This document shows positions 7,846 through 15,649 of a stretch of 24,437 nt of DNA, one piece after another. Origin of the DNA: Bacillota bacterium (GTDB lineage Bacteria; Bacillota; Clostridia; Oscillospirales; Ruminococcaceae). Each line of letters begins with the position of its first letter. Positions within the stretch are counted from its first letter, which is position 1. The translations under genes were made by a program, and so were the position numbers. Location of the stretch: positions 1-24,437 of the forward strand of contig JAEWLW010000006.1 in the NCBI GenBank assembly GCA_023457355.1, read 5' to 3'. Under the pieces are notes generated by a model. It saw only the letters and a list, made by a program, of their open reading frames with translations, was not told where the DNA came from and did no database searches.

Positions 7846-8837
7846 TTTTCCTCCTTCCAACCATCGAGGTCCGCGAACAGATGGCAGCAGACCTTGTGGG
7901 TCGCGCTGGTGTAAATGGCGGGGGCCTCGGCTGTGCAACGGTCAAACGCCTTGGGACACCGCGGCGAAAAGCTGCACCCGCAGGACAGATTAGTCGGGTC
8001 GGGCATCAGGCCGGGAATGGGGGTCAGGCGCGCCGATTTTGACTTCAGGTTCGGGATGGAGCCAAACAGCCCCACGGTGTAGGGGTGGTGGTGCGCGCCT
8101 AAAAAGATATCCTCGGCGGTGCCGACTTCTATGAGCGCGCCGGCGTACATGACCGCGACGTTGTCACAGGTCTGCGCCACAATACCAAGGTCGTGGGTAA
8201 TCATGATCATGGCGGTTTGCAGCCGGTCGCGCAGTTCGCGGATCATGCTGATGACCTGTGCCTGAATAGTGACATCCAGCGCGGTCGTGGGCTCATCGGC
8301 GATCAGAAGCTCCGGCTCACAGGCCAGCGCGATGGCGATGACGACGCGCTGTTTCATACCGCCGGAAAATTGATGCGGGTATTCCACCTTTCTTGCGGGC
8401 GGGATGCCGACCATTGCGAGCACCTCGTCCACGCGCTGCGCAATTTGTTCGCCCGTGCGGTTCTGGTCGTTATGCAGGTGCAGTGCTTCGGCAATCTGGT
8501 CGCCCACCGTCATTACGGGATTCAGGCTGGTCATCGGGTCCTGAAAGATCATCGCAATTTTCTCGCCGCGGATGGCCTGCATCCGATGTTCGTGCAGGTT
8601 GAGGATATTTTCGTCCCGGAAGAAAATTTCGCCCTGCGTCACCTTACCGGTGCGTTCCGGCAGCAGCTGCATAATGGTCAGTGCGGTTGTCGTTTTGCCC
8701 GCGCCGGTTTCACCGACCAGACCGATGGTTTCCCCTTTGCCGATTTCAAAGGAGATGTTGTTGACGGCGTGCACCGTTTCCAGGTCGGTCGCGTATTTGA
8801 CTGTCAAATTTTTTACAGATAGTAATTTATCGCTCAT
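7842..8837 (-). CDS. Dpp/Opp-type ABC transporter ATP-binding protein (DppD/OppD-like)
   Basis: A 331-aa ATPase subunit with Walker A GETGAGKT (residues 42-49), Q-loop IFQDPMTSLNP, signature FSGGMKQRV, Walker B LLIADEPTTALD and ITHDLG. The C-terminal peptide-transporter extension carries the cysteine set CGCSFSPRCPKAFDRC, which in related proteins can hold an Fe-S cluster. AGGAGGGG precedes the ATG. Its stop overlaps the start of the second ATPase by four bases, which indicates coupled translation of a heterodimer. Confidence 0.92.
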   Translation of the reverse strand: MSDKLLSVKNLTVKYATDLETVHAVNNISFEIGKGETIGLVGETGAGKTTTALTIMQLLPERTGKVTQGEIFFRDENILNLHEHRMQAIRGEKIAMIFQDPMTSLNPVMTVGDQIAEALHLHNDQNRTGEQIAQRVDEVLAMVGIPPARKVEYPHQFSGGMKQRVVIAIALACEPELLIADEPTTALDVTIQAQVISMIRELRDRLQTAMIMITHDLGIVAQTCDNVAVMYAGALIEVGTAEDIFLGAHHHPYTVGLFGSIPNLKSKSARLTPIPGLMPDPTNLSCGCSFSPRCPKAFDRCTAEAPAIYTSATHKVCCHLFADLDGWKEEK

Positions 8838-8854
8838 ATTATCCCCTCCTTAAA

Positions 8855-9724
8855 TCAGCTCTTGAGTCTGGGGTCGAGCGCGTCGCGCAGACCGTCGCCG
8901 AATACGCTGATCGAAAATGCGGTCAGACACAGCATCCCCGCCGGAAACAGCATCATATAGGGGCACGTTCTCAAAAACTCCTTGGCCTCGCTGATCAGCG
9001 CGCCCCATTCTGGGGTCGGCGGGTTGATGCCAAGCCCCAGAAAGCTTAAGGTGGCGATGGTTCGAATCATGGTCGAAACCTCCATCGTGCCCTGAACAAT
9101 CACCGGGCCGATGGCGTTGGGCAAAATGTGGCGCGTGAGGATGCGCCAGGTTGAGGTTCCCCCGGCGCGGCAGGCCTCGATATATTCCTGGTCGGCAATG
9201 CCCAAAACGGCGGCGCGCACAATCCGGACAAAACCGGGAATGGCGCAGAACGCCAGCGCGGCGCAGAGTTTAAAAACCCCTGAGCCCAGCGCCGCCACAA
9301 CCGCAAGCGCCAGCAGCGTGGAGGGGATGGCGGAAACAATATCGAGGAACCGCATCACCAGATTATCGAACAGGCCGCCGATATAGCCGGTCATCGCGCC
9401 GATCAGGCTGCCGAGCACCGTGGCGGCGGCGGCGCTGAAAAAGCCGATGGAAAGCGAGATGCGCGCCCCGTAAAGACAGCGGGCAAAAATGTCGCGGCCG
9501 TAGCTGTCGGTGCCGAACCAATGCTCGGCCGAGGGCGGCTTTAGCCGCATCTTGCTGTTGAGTTTGATGACGGTGTCATATTCGGCCACCAGCCCCGCGC
9601 AGAGCGCCAGCACGATGATGGCAACAATGATAATCAGGCCCAGCATGGCCAATTTGTCTTTCTTTAAGCGGCGCCAGATTTCTTTTAACTGGTTGGGCTT
9701 TTTAAATACGATGTCGTTTTCCAT
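8855..9724 (-). CDS. Peptide ABC transporter permease (DppC-like)
   Basis: This 289-aa inner-membrane permease has an N-terminal cytoplasmic lead, a first span at about 27-50 (LGLIIIVAIIVLALCAGLVA), and five further spans. The family motif HWFGTDSYGRDIFAR sits in the loop after span one. The EAA coupling loop EYIEACRAGGTSTWRIL docks on the ATPases. GGAGG lies eight bases before the ATG, and five bases separate it from the upstream permease. It forms the channel with the DppB-like subunit. Confidence 0.92.
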   Translation of the reverse strand: MENDIVFKKPNQLKEIWRRLKKDKLAMLGLIIIVAIIVLALCAGLVAEYDTVIKLNSKMRLKPPSAEHWFGTDSYGRDIFARCLYGARISLSIGFFSAAAATVLGSLIGAMTGYIGGLFDNLVMRFLDIVSAIPSTLLALAVVAALGSGVFKLCAALAFCAIPGFVRIVRAAVLGIADQEYIEACRAGGTSTWRILTRHILPNAIGPVIVQGTMEVSTMIRTIATLSFLGLGINPPTPEWGALISEAKEFLRTCPYMMLFPAGMLCLTAFSISVFGDGLRDALDPRLKS

Positions 9725-9729
9725 TCGCC

Positions 9730-10674
9730 TTACCTCCTCCCGGTGTATCGCGCCTTGATGCGCGGGTCGACAAAGGCGTAAGAGAGGTCGACCGCGAGCA
9801 TGACCAGCGAAAAGAGCAGCGCAAAGACGATGATCCCGCCCAGAACCGCCGGAACATCTTTGAGCTTGATGCCATCGGATATGTAGGTGCCCAGCCCCGG
9901 CAGGCCAAACAGGCTTTCGGTCGCAATGGCGCCGCCTAACAGCGCGCCGAAGCTGGTGCCCGCGACGGTGATAACCGGCATTAGGGCATTTTTCATCGCA
10001 TGCCGCCAGATGACGGTTTTATGAGAAGCGCCCTTCGCTTTGGCGGTGCGCACATAATCCTGCCGGATGGTCTCCAGCATGCTGGAGCGGGTAAAGCGCA
10101 GCTGCCGCGCGCCGTAGGGCAGCCCCAGCGAAATGACGGGCAGCACATAGCTTTTCCAGCCCTGCGTAACGCCGCTGACCGGCAGCCAGCCCAGCTTAAG
10201 GCTGAATATCAGCATAAGAATCATGCCGATAATGAACGCGGGCACAGCCGCCACAAACAGCGCAACGCCAGTTGGAATCTTATCGCTGAGGGAATATTGC
10301 CTGACGGCGGACAGGACGCCTAAGGGAACGCCGATTAAAAGCGAAAGCAAAATGGAGCCGAACGCCAGCTTGGCTGAAACGGGCAGGCGCTTGGCAATTT
10401 CGCCCGTAACCGGGAGTTTGTTTTGGTAGGAAACACCGAAATCCAGCTTGAAAGCTGCGTCGGTGATATAAGTGACATACCGCACCAAAAACGGCTGGTT
10501 GTAACCCAACTGGTCGTTGAGCTGGTCGATAGCCTCCTGCGAGGCGCCGACACCCAGAATATTGGAAGCCGGGTCACCGGGAATAAAATACATGATGGTA
10601 AAGATGATAAACGAAACGCCAAGGATGACCGGAAGCATCATCAGCAGGCGTTTGATTACATAACGGTACAACAA
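9730..10674 (-). CDS. Peptide ABC transporter permease (DppB-like)
   Basis: A 314-aa permease with six predicted spans, the N-terminal DppB motif YFIPGDPASNILG, and the EAA loop QDYVRTAKAKGASHKTV. The start is unusual: no ATG is available, and two consecutive TTG codons (10674 and 10671) follow AGGAGGG. The second has the better spacing (seven bases after GGAGG), giving 313 aa starting M-Y-R-Y. It is separated from the binding-protein gene by about 400 bases that hold two fold-back elements, so its level may be set separately from the binding protein. Confidence 0.9.
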   Translation of the reverse strand: MLYRYVIKRLLMMLPVILGVSFIIFTIMYFIPGDPASNILGVGASQEAIDQLNDQLGYNQPFLVRYVTYITDAAFKLDFGVSYQNKLPVTGEIAKRLPVSAKLAFGSILLSLLIGVPLGVLSAVRQYSLSDKIPTGVALFVAAVPAFIIGMILMLIFSLKLGWLPVSGVTQGWKSYVLPVISLGLPYGARQLRFTRSSMLETIRQDYVRTAKAKGASHKTVIWRHAMKNALMPVITVAGTSFGALLGGAIATESLFGLPGLGTYISDGIKLKDVPAVLGGIIVFALLFSLVMLAVDLSYAFVDPRIKARYTGRR

Positions 10675-10760
10675 AATCCCTCCTGCACTGCTTTAAAGCT
10701 TGCGGGCGAGAGAATTATCCCGCCCGCAGCCGTGTTGGCAGTCAATTTTGAGTAAGCGTC

Positions 10761-10877
10761 GATTCATTCGGGGATGCGTTGACGGCGAGAAAATTTTGTG
10801 TCAAATAAGGCGAAAAGCGCATAAAACTGACGCCTAATGGCCGTTCTGCAACGCACTTGGGTGCAAAGTTGGCCGTC
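10761..10877 (+). repeat. Fold-back repeat A, copy 1
   Basis: This 117-bp stretch aligns along its whole length with 24323-24437. Shared blocks include GGCGAGA(A/G)AATTTTGTG and AAGGC(G/A)AAAAGC. Its ends pair (GACGGC at 10781 with GCCGTC at 10872), and the following TTTTGTG region can pair with GCAAAG near the 3' end. It has no open reading frame of note. It looks like a small non-autonomous palindromic element or a structured RNA. Confidence 0.6.
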
Positions 10878-10907
10878 GAAAAACCGCGCGTGGATTAAAT
10901 TGGCGCT

Positions 10908-11073
10908 TACTGATACTGTTTCAGGTTAAATCGGCAGACAAGCTTTGCGAGATATTTTTTTGTCAGCCAGGGAAGAGGATGCCGGTGAACTGACGACCAC
11001 CTAAGACGATGACGATGGATGGCGAAAAACTGTAAAGCTGTCGCCGTCATTTAACCTGGGGCAGTATTAAGTA
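10908..11073. repeat. 166-bp long imperfect fold-back element B
   Basis: The outer arms pair as ACTG…CAGGTTAAAT (10913-10930) with ATTTAACCTG…CAGT (11050-11065). Pairing continues inward with CGGCAGACAAGCTTT (10932-10946) against AAAGCTGTCGCCG (11034-11046). It begins one base after the stop of the binding-protein gene. It could stabilise the upstream mRNA, cause partial termination before the permeases, or be a mobile palindromic element. The rest of 10675-11073 holds repeat A copy 1 and no gene. Confidence 0.55.
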
Positions 11074-12657
11074 TCAGGCCCAGCTCCACTCGGCAATCTG
11101 CGGGAAGTTCGGGTAGTTGTGCGGGATATTCAGATCCCCGGTCCAGACATAGGGTTGTACCTTGTAGAAAATCGGCAGGTAGACGGTGCCGTCCATGATG
11201 TAGGAATCCAGCTCGGTGTAGATGGCGCGGCGCGCTTCAACATCGGTGAGTGCGGAGCCTTTATCGAGCATTTCATCAATCCACTTATAATCAAAGCGGG
11301 TTCCGGCATTGAACTTGATGAACGAGGTTCCGGAAGACTCCGAGTGGTACCAGCCTCTAATGCCATCATAATCGCCGGTGGCATTGCCGCCCGAAACACC
11401 CATAAAGTGCTCATTCTTGCGCATAATGTCCATGTTGGTTGCCGACTGCATGGGCGTTACAGCAACCTCAAGGCCGATGTCGGCGAGATTTTGCTGGATG
11501 ACGACCGCCATCTTTTCAAAGTAGCCGCCCGCGGAACATTGAATGGCGCCGCTGAGCTTTCCGCCGTTGGGCATTGAGGACTTGGAAAGATATTCCTTGG
11601 CCAGTTCAGGGTTATATTCGTAGTAGGTGTCGTGCGTGGGGGCGGCGATATTGTAACTGGGGTTATACATGTACTTTGCCACCTCGGCCAGACCGGAATA
11701 ACAGACGTCGTTGCAGGCATCCTTGTCGATGGCATAAGCAATTGCCTTGCGCAGGTTGTCGTCAGCCAGTTCGCCGTTGGTATAGTTGATGATGAAATAG
11801 GACTGGTGGTTTGCGGCGACCAATTCGTTCTTATAGCTGCTGTTGGTCGAGAGGGAATCCCAGTTTGCGATCGGGGCAATGTACCAGTCGAGCTCGCCCG
11901 ATTCAAAGGCGATCAAACCGGCTGAAGCTTCCGAAATGGGCTTATACGTTACCTTTTTAATGGAAGGCTCGCCGAGGTAATAGTCTGAGAAGGCTTCGAT
12001 TTCCCAGTAGGAGTCAAGGCCGTCGACGCGGGCCAGCTTATAGGGGCCGCAGCCGGCGGTGTGCAGCACGGTGCCAAATGTGTCGCCCTGCTCCTTGGCT
12101 TCGCGCTCGCTGATGATGTAGTTGTAGCTCGAAAGCGTTGCGAAAATGGCGCCGTTCGGGGATTTCAGATGCATAATGAAGGTGGCATCGTCGGGCGCTT
12201 CGACACTTTCCACCGAAGTGTAGTAGGTGTTGATTCTGGGGGATGCCATTGCGGTCTCAAAAGAATAGACGCAATCGCTTGCTTTAACCGGGTCGCCGTT
12301 ATGGAATTTTGCGTTGCTGCGAATCTTAAAGGTGTAAGCCTTGCCATCCTCACTGATTGACCAGGATTCGGCGACGCGCGGTTCCACTTCGCCGGTCAGC
12401 TCGTTGACATGGAACAGACCGTCGTTGACCTGCTGCAAAAACATGGTATCCTGCAGGTTGTTGGTATTCAGCGGATTCAGCGTTGTAAGAGCCGCCAAAA
12501 TACTGAGGTTTAAAGCGCGGTCATCGGTGCCGGGCGCAGCGGTACTGCTGCCCGAGGCGGCAGGCGCAGAGGTGGCGGGTGCGGATTGTCCCCCACAGGC
12601 AGAAAGGCTGAGGGCAGCAACAAGCAGAAATGTTACCAGCTTTCTAAACTTTTTCAT
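11074..12657 (-). CDS. Peptide ABC transporter substrate-binding lipoprotein (family 5)
   Basis: This 527-aa extracytoplasmic binding protein has a signal peptide at residues 1-20 and lipobox LSACGG (Cys21), followed by a Ser/Ala/Thr-rich linker to about residue 48. The mature part is a family-5 (DppA/OppA) fold with the family signature region ESWSISEDGKAYTFKIRSNAKFHNGDPVKASDCVYSFE. It captures peptides or similar solutes and hands them to the two permeases encoded downstream. GGGGG lies just upstream of the ATG. It is the first gene of the transporter operon and has its own promoter at 12723-12751. The substrate is not readable from sequence. The deacylase at the operon end points to N-acyl or D-residue-containing compounds. 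Confidence 0.92.
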   Translation of the reverse strand: MKKFRKLVTFLLVAALSLSACGGQSAPATSAPAASGSSTAAPGTDDRALNLSILAALTTLNPLNTNNLQDTMFLQQVNDGLFHVNELTGEVEPRVAESWSISEDGKAYTFKIRSNAKFHNGDPVKASDCVYSFETAMASPRINTYYTSVESVEAPDDATFIMHLKSPNGAIFATLSSYNYIISEREAKEQGDTFGTVLHTAGCGPYKLARVDGLDSYWEIEAFSDYYLGEPSIKKVTYKPISEASAGLIAFESGELDWYIAPIANWDSLSTNSSYKNELVAANHQSYFIINYTNGELADDNLRKAIAYAIDKDACNDVCYSGLAEVAKYMYNPSYNIAAPTHDTYYEYNPELAKEYLSKSSMPNGGKLSGAIQCSAGGYFEKMAVVIQQNLADIGLEVAVTPMQSATNMDIMRKNEHFMGVSGGNATGDYDGIRGWYHSESSGTSFIKFNAGTRFDYKWIDEMLDKGSALTDVEARRAIYTELDSYIMDGTVYLPIFYKVQPYVWTGDLNIPHNYPNFPQIAEWSWA

Positions 12658-12722
12658 AATATCCCCCTTTAGTGTGATGATATTTTTGAAATAAACCTAT
12701 ATAAAAGATTTATTTTAAGTTC

Positions 12723-12751
12723 ATTCTATCAGACACGATAATGTCTGTATA
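12723..12751 (-). promoter_or_regulatory. Probable promoter of the peptide transporter operon
   Basis: On the minus strand, TATACA (12746-12751) and TAGAAT (12723-12728) with an upstream TG (extended -10) are separated by 17 bp. The predicted start would give a leader of about 60 bases to the ATG at 12657. Confidence 0.5.
12730..12747. promoter_or_regulatory. Candidate operator dyad within the promoter
   Basis: CAGACA-N6-TGTCTG is a perfect dyad that fills the spacer between the -35 and -10 elements, with CTAT/ATAG flanks extending the symmetry. A protein bound here would block RNA polymerase. The regulator gene just upstream is the obvious candidate to bind it (inference). Confidence 0.5.
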
Positions 12752-12812
12752 GATTCTTTTATAAGTCTTAAATTGAGAACGTATAAGGCGTTTATTGTGG
12801 AAATACATATAA

Positions 12813-12856
12813 AAATAGCGTTATTTATAGCTAATAAACTATAAATAACGCTATTT
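12813..12856 (-). terminator. Terminator of the regulator gene
   Basis: A perfect 18-bp inverted repeat (AAATAGCGTTATTTATAG and its complement) with an 8-base loop. On the minus strand it is followed by TTTTTAT. It insulates the regulator transcript from the transporter operon. Confidence 0.7.
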
Positions 12857-12922
12857 AAAGACAAATAACTGATGAATTTTAAAATATGAAAGTTTTAATA
12901 GATGTAATTTCATTTGAATGAT

Positions 12923-14248
12923 TTATTTTTCTAATTGCAATTCTATAATTCTACTGGGACGTCCCAAACTTTGTTCCGACCGCTGGCCGATGATCTTGAC
13001 GAGCGCGGCAGATTCCATTTTAACAATGATGCGGTCCATGCTCCGTTTTGAGATGCCTAAAAGATTCGCCATCTGGGCAGAGGTAAAACGGTTGGTTTTG
13101 CTCTCCTCGACAATTTCGTAAATTTGCATGAGTCGGCTGATGCTGATGCCGCATTCCTGAGCCAGTGATTCAGCCTTTTCATCCAGGCGCGAAACAGCGG
13201 CCCCCTTGTGCTTGATATAAGAAACGATGGAGACTGTTTCACCGCCGGCGGCGACCAGACAGGCGTTGTTGCGGCCGTAGCTTTTGGCGCGTTCCAATGC
13301 CGTGTAAGCGTTTTGCTTGGCGGCAATAGCGGTCAGACCATAGCCGATGCCAAAAGTATAGTTATTCATGGCGTTGCTGTTTATTTCTTCAAACAGATTA
13401 TATTCCTTAAAGTTTCGGGTTTCGTTGTCGAAGTCATTTCGTGTGGAAATAATCAGGTACTGATTAAAGCCGATTTCATTAACGATGCCCTGAAGCTTAT
13501 AAGCGAAAACGTAGACCTTTTTGCTGATCAGCAGGCGGCGGCTCATATACTGATATTCGTTGCGGTTAACGACGGAATATTCTTTGGGAAGGTCGTTTTC
13601 GACGACGATGGCAACCATCTGCGCCTGATGGTTAAACTTATCGGTGAGCTGTTTATACAAATTGTAGAACGCTTGTCGAAAAGTATCGAAGCTGATCTCC
13701 ATAAATATAACCGGGGCGCCATCGGCTACCAGCCGATTGTAAGACACCAGGTTGCTGGTGATGCAGCAGGTGGCCTGGCTTTTAGCGAGATTTTTCTTGT
13801 GGAAACGATAGATTTGCTCGTTGTGCTCCGAGGAGAGATAATCACTGGGGTTACTGTCGTACATGATGGGCGACATGCTTTTATATTCCACCCCCAGTTC
13901 GCGACAGGCGCTTTTGAGGTTGCTGTTGGCCGAGTAGTCGATGCTGATGCGTGTGATGTCATAGTGGCGCTGTAAGGCTGCCCTTATAGCGTTGGCCAGT
14001 GTGGAACTCTGCGGCTTGACCACCACCCATGGCACAGTCTGGTGACAGTGTGTGCGGCAATACAGATAGCCCAAATCGCCAGAAAAGAGAAGCGCATCAC
14101 ATTCGTGCTGATGGGCCTTGAGCATTTCCGGGAGCTTTGTATGGTCGGTATAGGTGATAAAAATCACATCAATATAAGAAAACTCTGCGTCAACCAGATC
14201 CTTGATCATCTGCGGATACTTTTGGGAGGAAACAAATCCGATCTTCAT
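12923..14248 (-). CDS. Transcriptional regulator with degenerate GGDEF-like domain and C-terminal HTH
   Basis: A 441-aa protein that I cannot assign to a named regulator. Residues 1-110 form an alpha/beta sensor-like region (MKIGFVSSQKYPQMI…DALLFSGDLGYL). Residues about 200-335 resemble a GGDEF/cyclase fold. The catalytic motif is replaced by GFNQY (260-264), and the last segment GIGYG…ALERAKSYGRNNA (300-329) keeps the typical GGDEF ending, so the domain is probably a ligand sensor and not an enzyme. Residues about 388-430 (FTSAQMANLLGISKRSMDRI) are a helix-turn-helix, followed by a wing-like tail. The start at 14248 has AAGGAG eight bases upstream; the longer frame to 14287 lacks one. Position next to the transporter operon suggests it controls that operon. 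Confidence 0.7.
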   Translation of the reverse strand: MKIGFVSSQKYPQMIKDLVDAEFSYIDVIFITYTDHTKLPEMLKAHQHECDALLFSGDLGYLYCRTHCHQTVPWVVVKPQSSTLANAIRAALQRHYDITRISIDYSANSNLKSACRELGVEYKSMSPIMYDSNPSDYLSSEHNEQIYRFHKKNLAKSQATCCITSNLVSYNRLVADGAPVIFMEISFDTFRQAFYNLYKQLTDKFNHQAQMVAIVVENDLPKEYSVVNRNEYQYMSRRLLISKKVYVFAYKLQGIVNEIGFNQYLIISTRNDFDNETRNFKEYNLFEEINSNAMNNYTFGIGYGLTAIAAKQNAYTALERAKSYGRNNACLVAAGGETVSIVSYIKHKGAAVSRLDEKAESLAQECGISISRLMQIYEIVEESKTNRFTSAQMANLLGISKRSMDRIIVKMESAALVKIIGQRSEQSLGRPSRIIELQLEK

Positions 14249-14338
14249 AATTCCAACTCCTTGCTTTGCAAAGCTGGGGCCCACCATCCATTACTTAAAG
14301 ACACCGGAGATAAAAGCCCGCGTCTTTAATATAAATAT

Positions 14339-14367
14339 AGCGTAAAGCAAGGGCACCTTTTTGTCAA
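14339..14367 (-). promoter_or_regulatory. Possible promoter of the regulator gene
   Basis: On the minus strand, a perfect TTGACA (14362-14367) is followed after 17 bp by TACGCT (14339-14344), a weak -10. A better TATATT lies 22 bp away, too far for normal spacing. Confidence 0.35.
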
Positions 14368-14436
14368 GGACGTGGAAGAGAATGGCTTTAAACCGCCTTC
14401 TGCCCCCATTTGGCGTGGCAAAAAGCGGCCGGAAGA

Positions 14437-14478
14437 AACGGCGTGCATATGTCAATTCAAGACAATATACACGCCGTT
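14437..14478 (-). terminator. Terminator after the TcdA-like gene
   Basis: AACGGCGTG-ATAT-GTC pairs with GAC-ATAT-ACGCCGTT across a 7-base loop. It lies 17 bases past the stop of the TcdA-like gene, with TTTCTT following on the minus strand. Confidence 0.65.
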
Positions 14479-14495
14479 GGAATTGAAGAAAATTC

Positions 14496-15266
14496 TTATG
14501 CCTGAGGCGCGATGAGGGCAATCAGATCTTTGACCACCTCGGACGCCAATATAAAACCCGCCACAGGCGGCACAAACGAAACACTGCCGGGCACCTGCCG
14601 CCTGATGGAACATTTGCGCTGTGTGCCCGGCGGACAGATGCAATGGAACTTACAGCTTAAAGCCTCGGTTTCCATCGGGGTGATGGCCGGCTCTTTGGAA
14701 TAAACGACCTTTAGGGCGGGGATGTTCCGCTTTTTTAATTCGTAACGCATGACCTTTGAGAGCGGGCAGTACGATGTTTCATAAATATCCGCAACGGTCA
14801 GGTCGGTGGGGTTGAGCTTGTTGCCCACACCCATGCAGCTGATAATGGGAATACCCGCCGCTTTGGCGCGTTCTATCAGAATAAGCTTTGATGAAACAGT
14901 ATCAATGGCATCCACAATATAGTCATATTGCGTTAAATCAAAAAGATCAGCGGTCTCTTCGTTATAAAAGCAGGTGTATACTTTTACCGCGCAGGCGGGG
15001 TTTATTTCCGAAATTCGATCCGCCAGTACATCCGTTTTATTTTTGCCGACAGTTTTGTGTGTGGCTATAAGCTGGCGATTGATGTTGGTCAGGCATATGC
15101 GGTCGTCATCCACGATGTCGATTGCACCAATACCGGCGCGCACGGCGGCTTCTGCCGCCCAGGAGCCCACACCGCCCAAACCGAATACAGCCACCCGGGA
15201 ACGCCGGAGTTTTTCCATTGCTTCGCGTCCGAGCAGCAGCTCGGCTCTGGAAAATTCGTTTAACAT
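14496..15266 (-). CDS. tcdA: tRNA threonylcarbamoyladenosine dehydratase (E1-like, TcdA/CsdL)
   Basis: This 256-aa cytoplasmic E1/ThiF-family enzyme uses ATP to cyclise t6A at position 37 of ANN-decoding tRNAs to ct6A. The nucleotide loop GLGGVGSWAAE lies at residues 29-39, VDDDRICLTNINRQ binds ATP, and DAIDTVSSK follows. Near the C-terminus CPPGTQRKCSIRR and PGSVSFVPPVAG are typical of TcdA-type proteins, not ThiF or MoeB. Length matches the family. AAAGGA lies about eight bases before the ATG. A promoter with an extended -10 is found at 15324-15353, so it is likely transcribed alone. Its proximity to cysK may only be chance. Confidence 0.88.
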   Translation of the reverse strand: MLNEFSRAELLLGREAMEKLRRSRVAVFGLGGVGSWAAEAAVRAGIGAIDIVDDDRICLTNINRQLIATHKTVGKNKTDVLADRISEINPACAVKVYTCFYNEETADLFDLTQYDYIVDAIDTVSSKLILIERAKAAGIPIISCMGVGNKLNPTDLTVADIYETSYCPLSKVMRYELKKRNIPALKVVYSKEPAITPMETEALSCKFHCICPPGTQRKCSIRRQVPGSVSFVPPVAGFILASEVVKDLIALIAPQA

Positions 15267-15323
15267 GATCAGATTCCTTTCAAGGCTGGGTTGGCCTATA
15301 AATCCTATATAAATTATAGAGTA

Positions 15324-15353
15324 ATTATAGCAGAATTCATCGCCGTTTGACCA
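15324..15353 (-). promoter_or_regulatory. Promoter of the TcdA-like gene
   Basis: On the minus strand, TGGTCA (15348-15353), an 18-bp spacer and TGC-TATAAT (-10 at 15324-15329, extended -10). A second TATAAT lies at 15313-15318. Confidence 0.6.
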
Positions 15354-15588
15354 GATGTTTTTAAAGTTTCCAGAAGTGGCAGCTGGTGACAGACTTTTTG
15401 AGACAAAAAAATACCGGTTGCTTCATATGAGTGCCCATAAAAGCGGCAGCCGTCCTTGGCGGTTTGTTCTGTCCCTGACTGCATTGTCGTCCTTGGTGGG
15501 TGGCACCCCCCGGCCTCCTCCGCCTTGTCGGTCACAAATAGCCCCGTCAATTCTGTCTTACTTTCCTTTTGGTTCAACTACGATAAAG
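15354..15588. other. Gene-free stretch between tcdA promoter and cysK terminator
   Basis: Open frames exist on both strands here (87 aa on minus, 116 aa on plus) but neither has a ribosome site or a recognisable domain, and their compositions are poor. I see no clear RNA structure. It may be an eroded dispersed repeat. Confidence 0.4.
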
Positions 15589-15616
15589 CGGACGCGGCCT
15601 TTACAGGCTGCGTCCG
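15589..15616 (-). terminator. Terminator of cysK
   Basis: CGGACGCAGCC / GGCCGCGTCCG stem (minus strand, one wobble) with a 6-base loop, then CTTTAT. It lies 34 bases past the cysK stop. Confidence 0.65.
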
Positions 15617-15649
15617 ACCGATTGCAATATACGGTTATAAAGCGGGGCG

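Noticed and set aside
7846..7938. Longer N-terminus for the DppF-like ATPase
   Set aside because: The extension lies wholly within the upstream ATPase gene, has no ribosome site, and the family begins near the ATG at 7845/7842.
15314..15577. 87-aa minus-strand open frame upstream of tcdA
   Set aside because: No ribosome site, its 3' part crosses the tcdA promoter, composition is not protein-like and no domain is recognisable.
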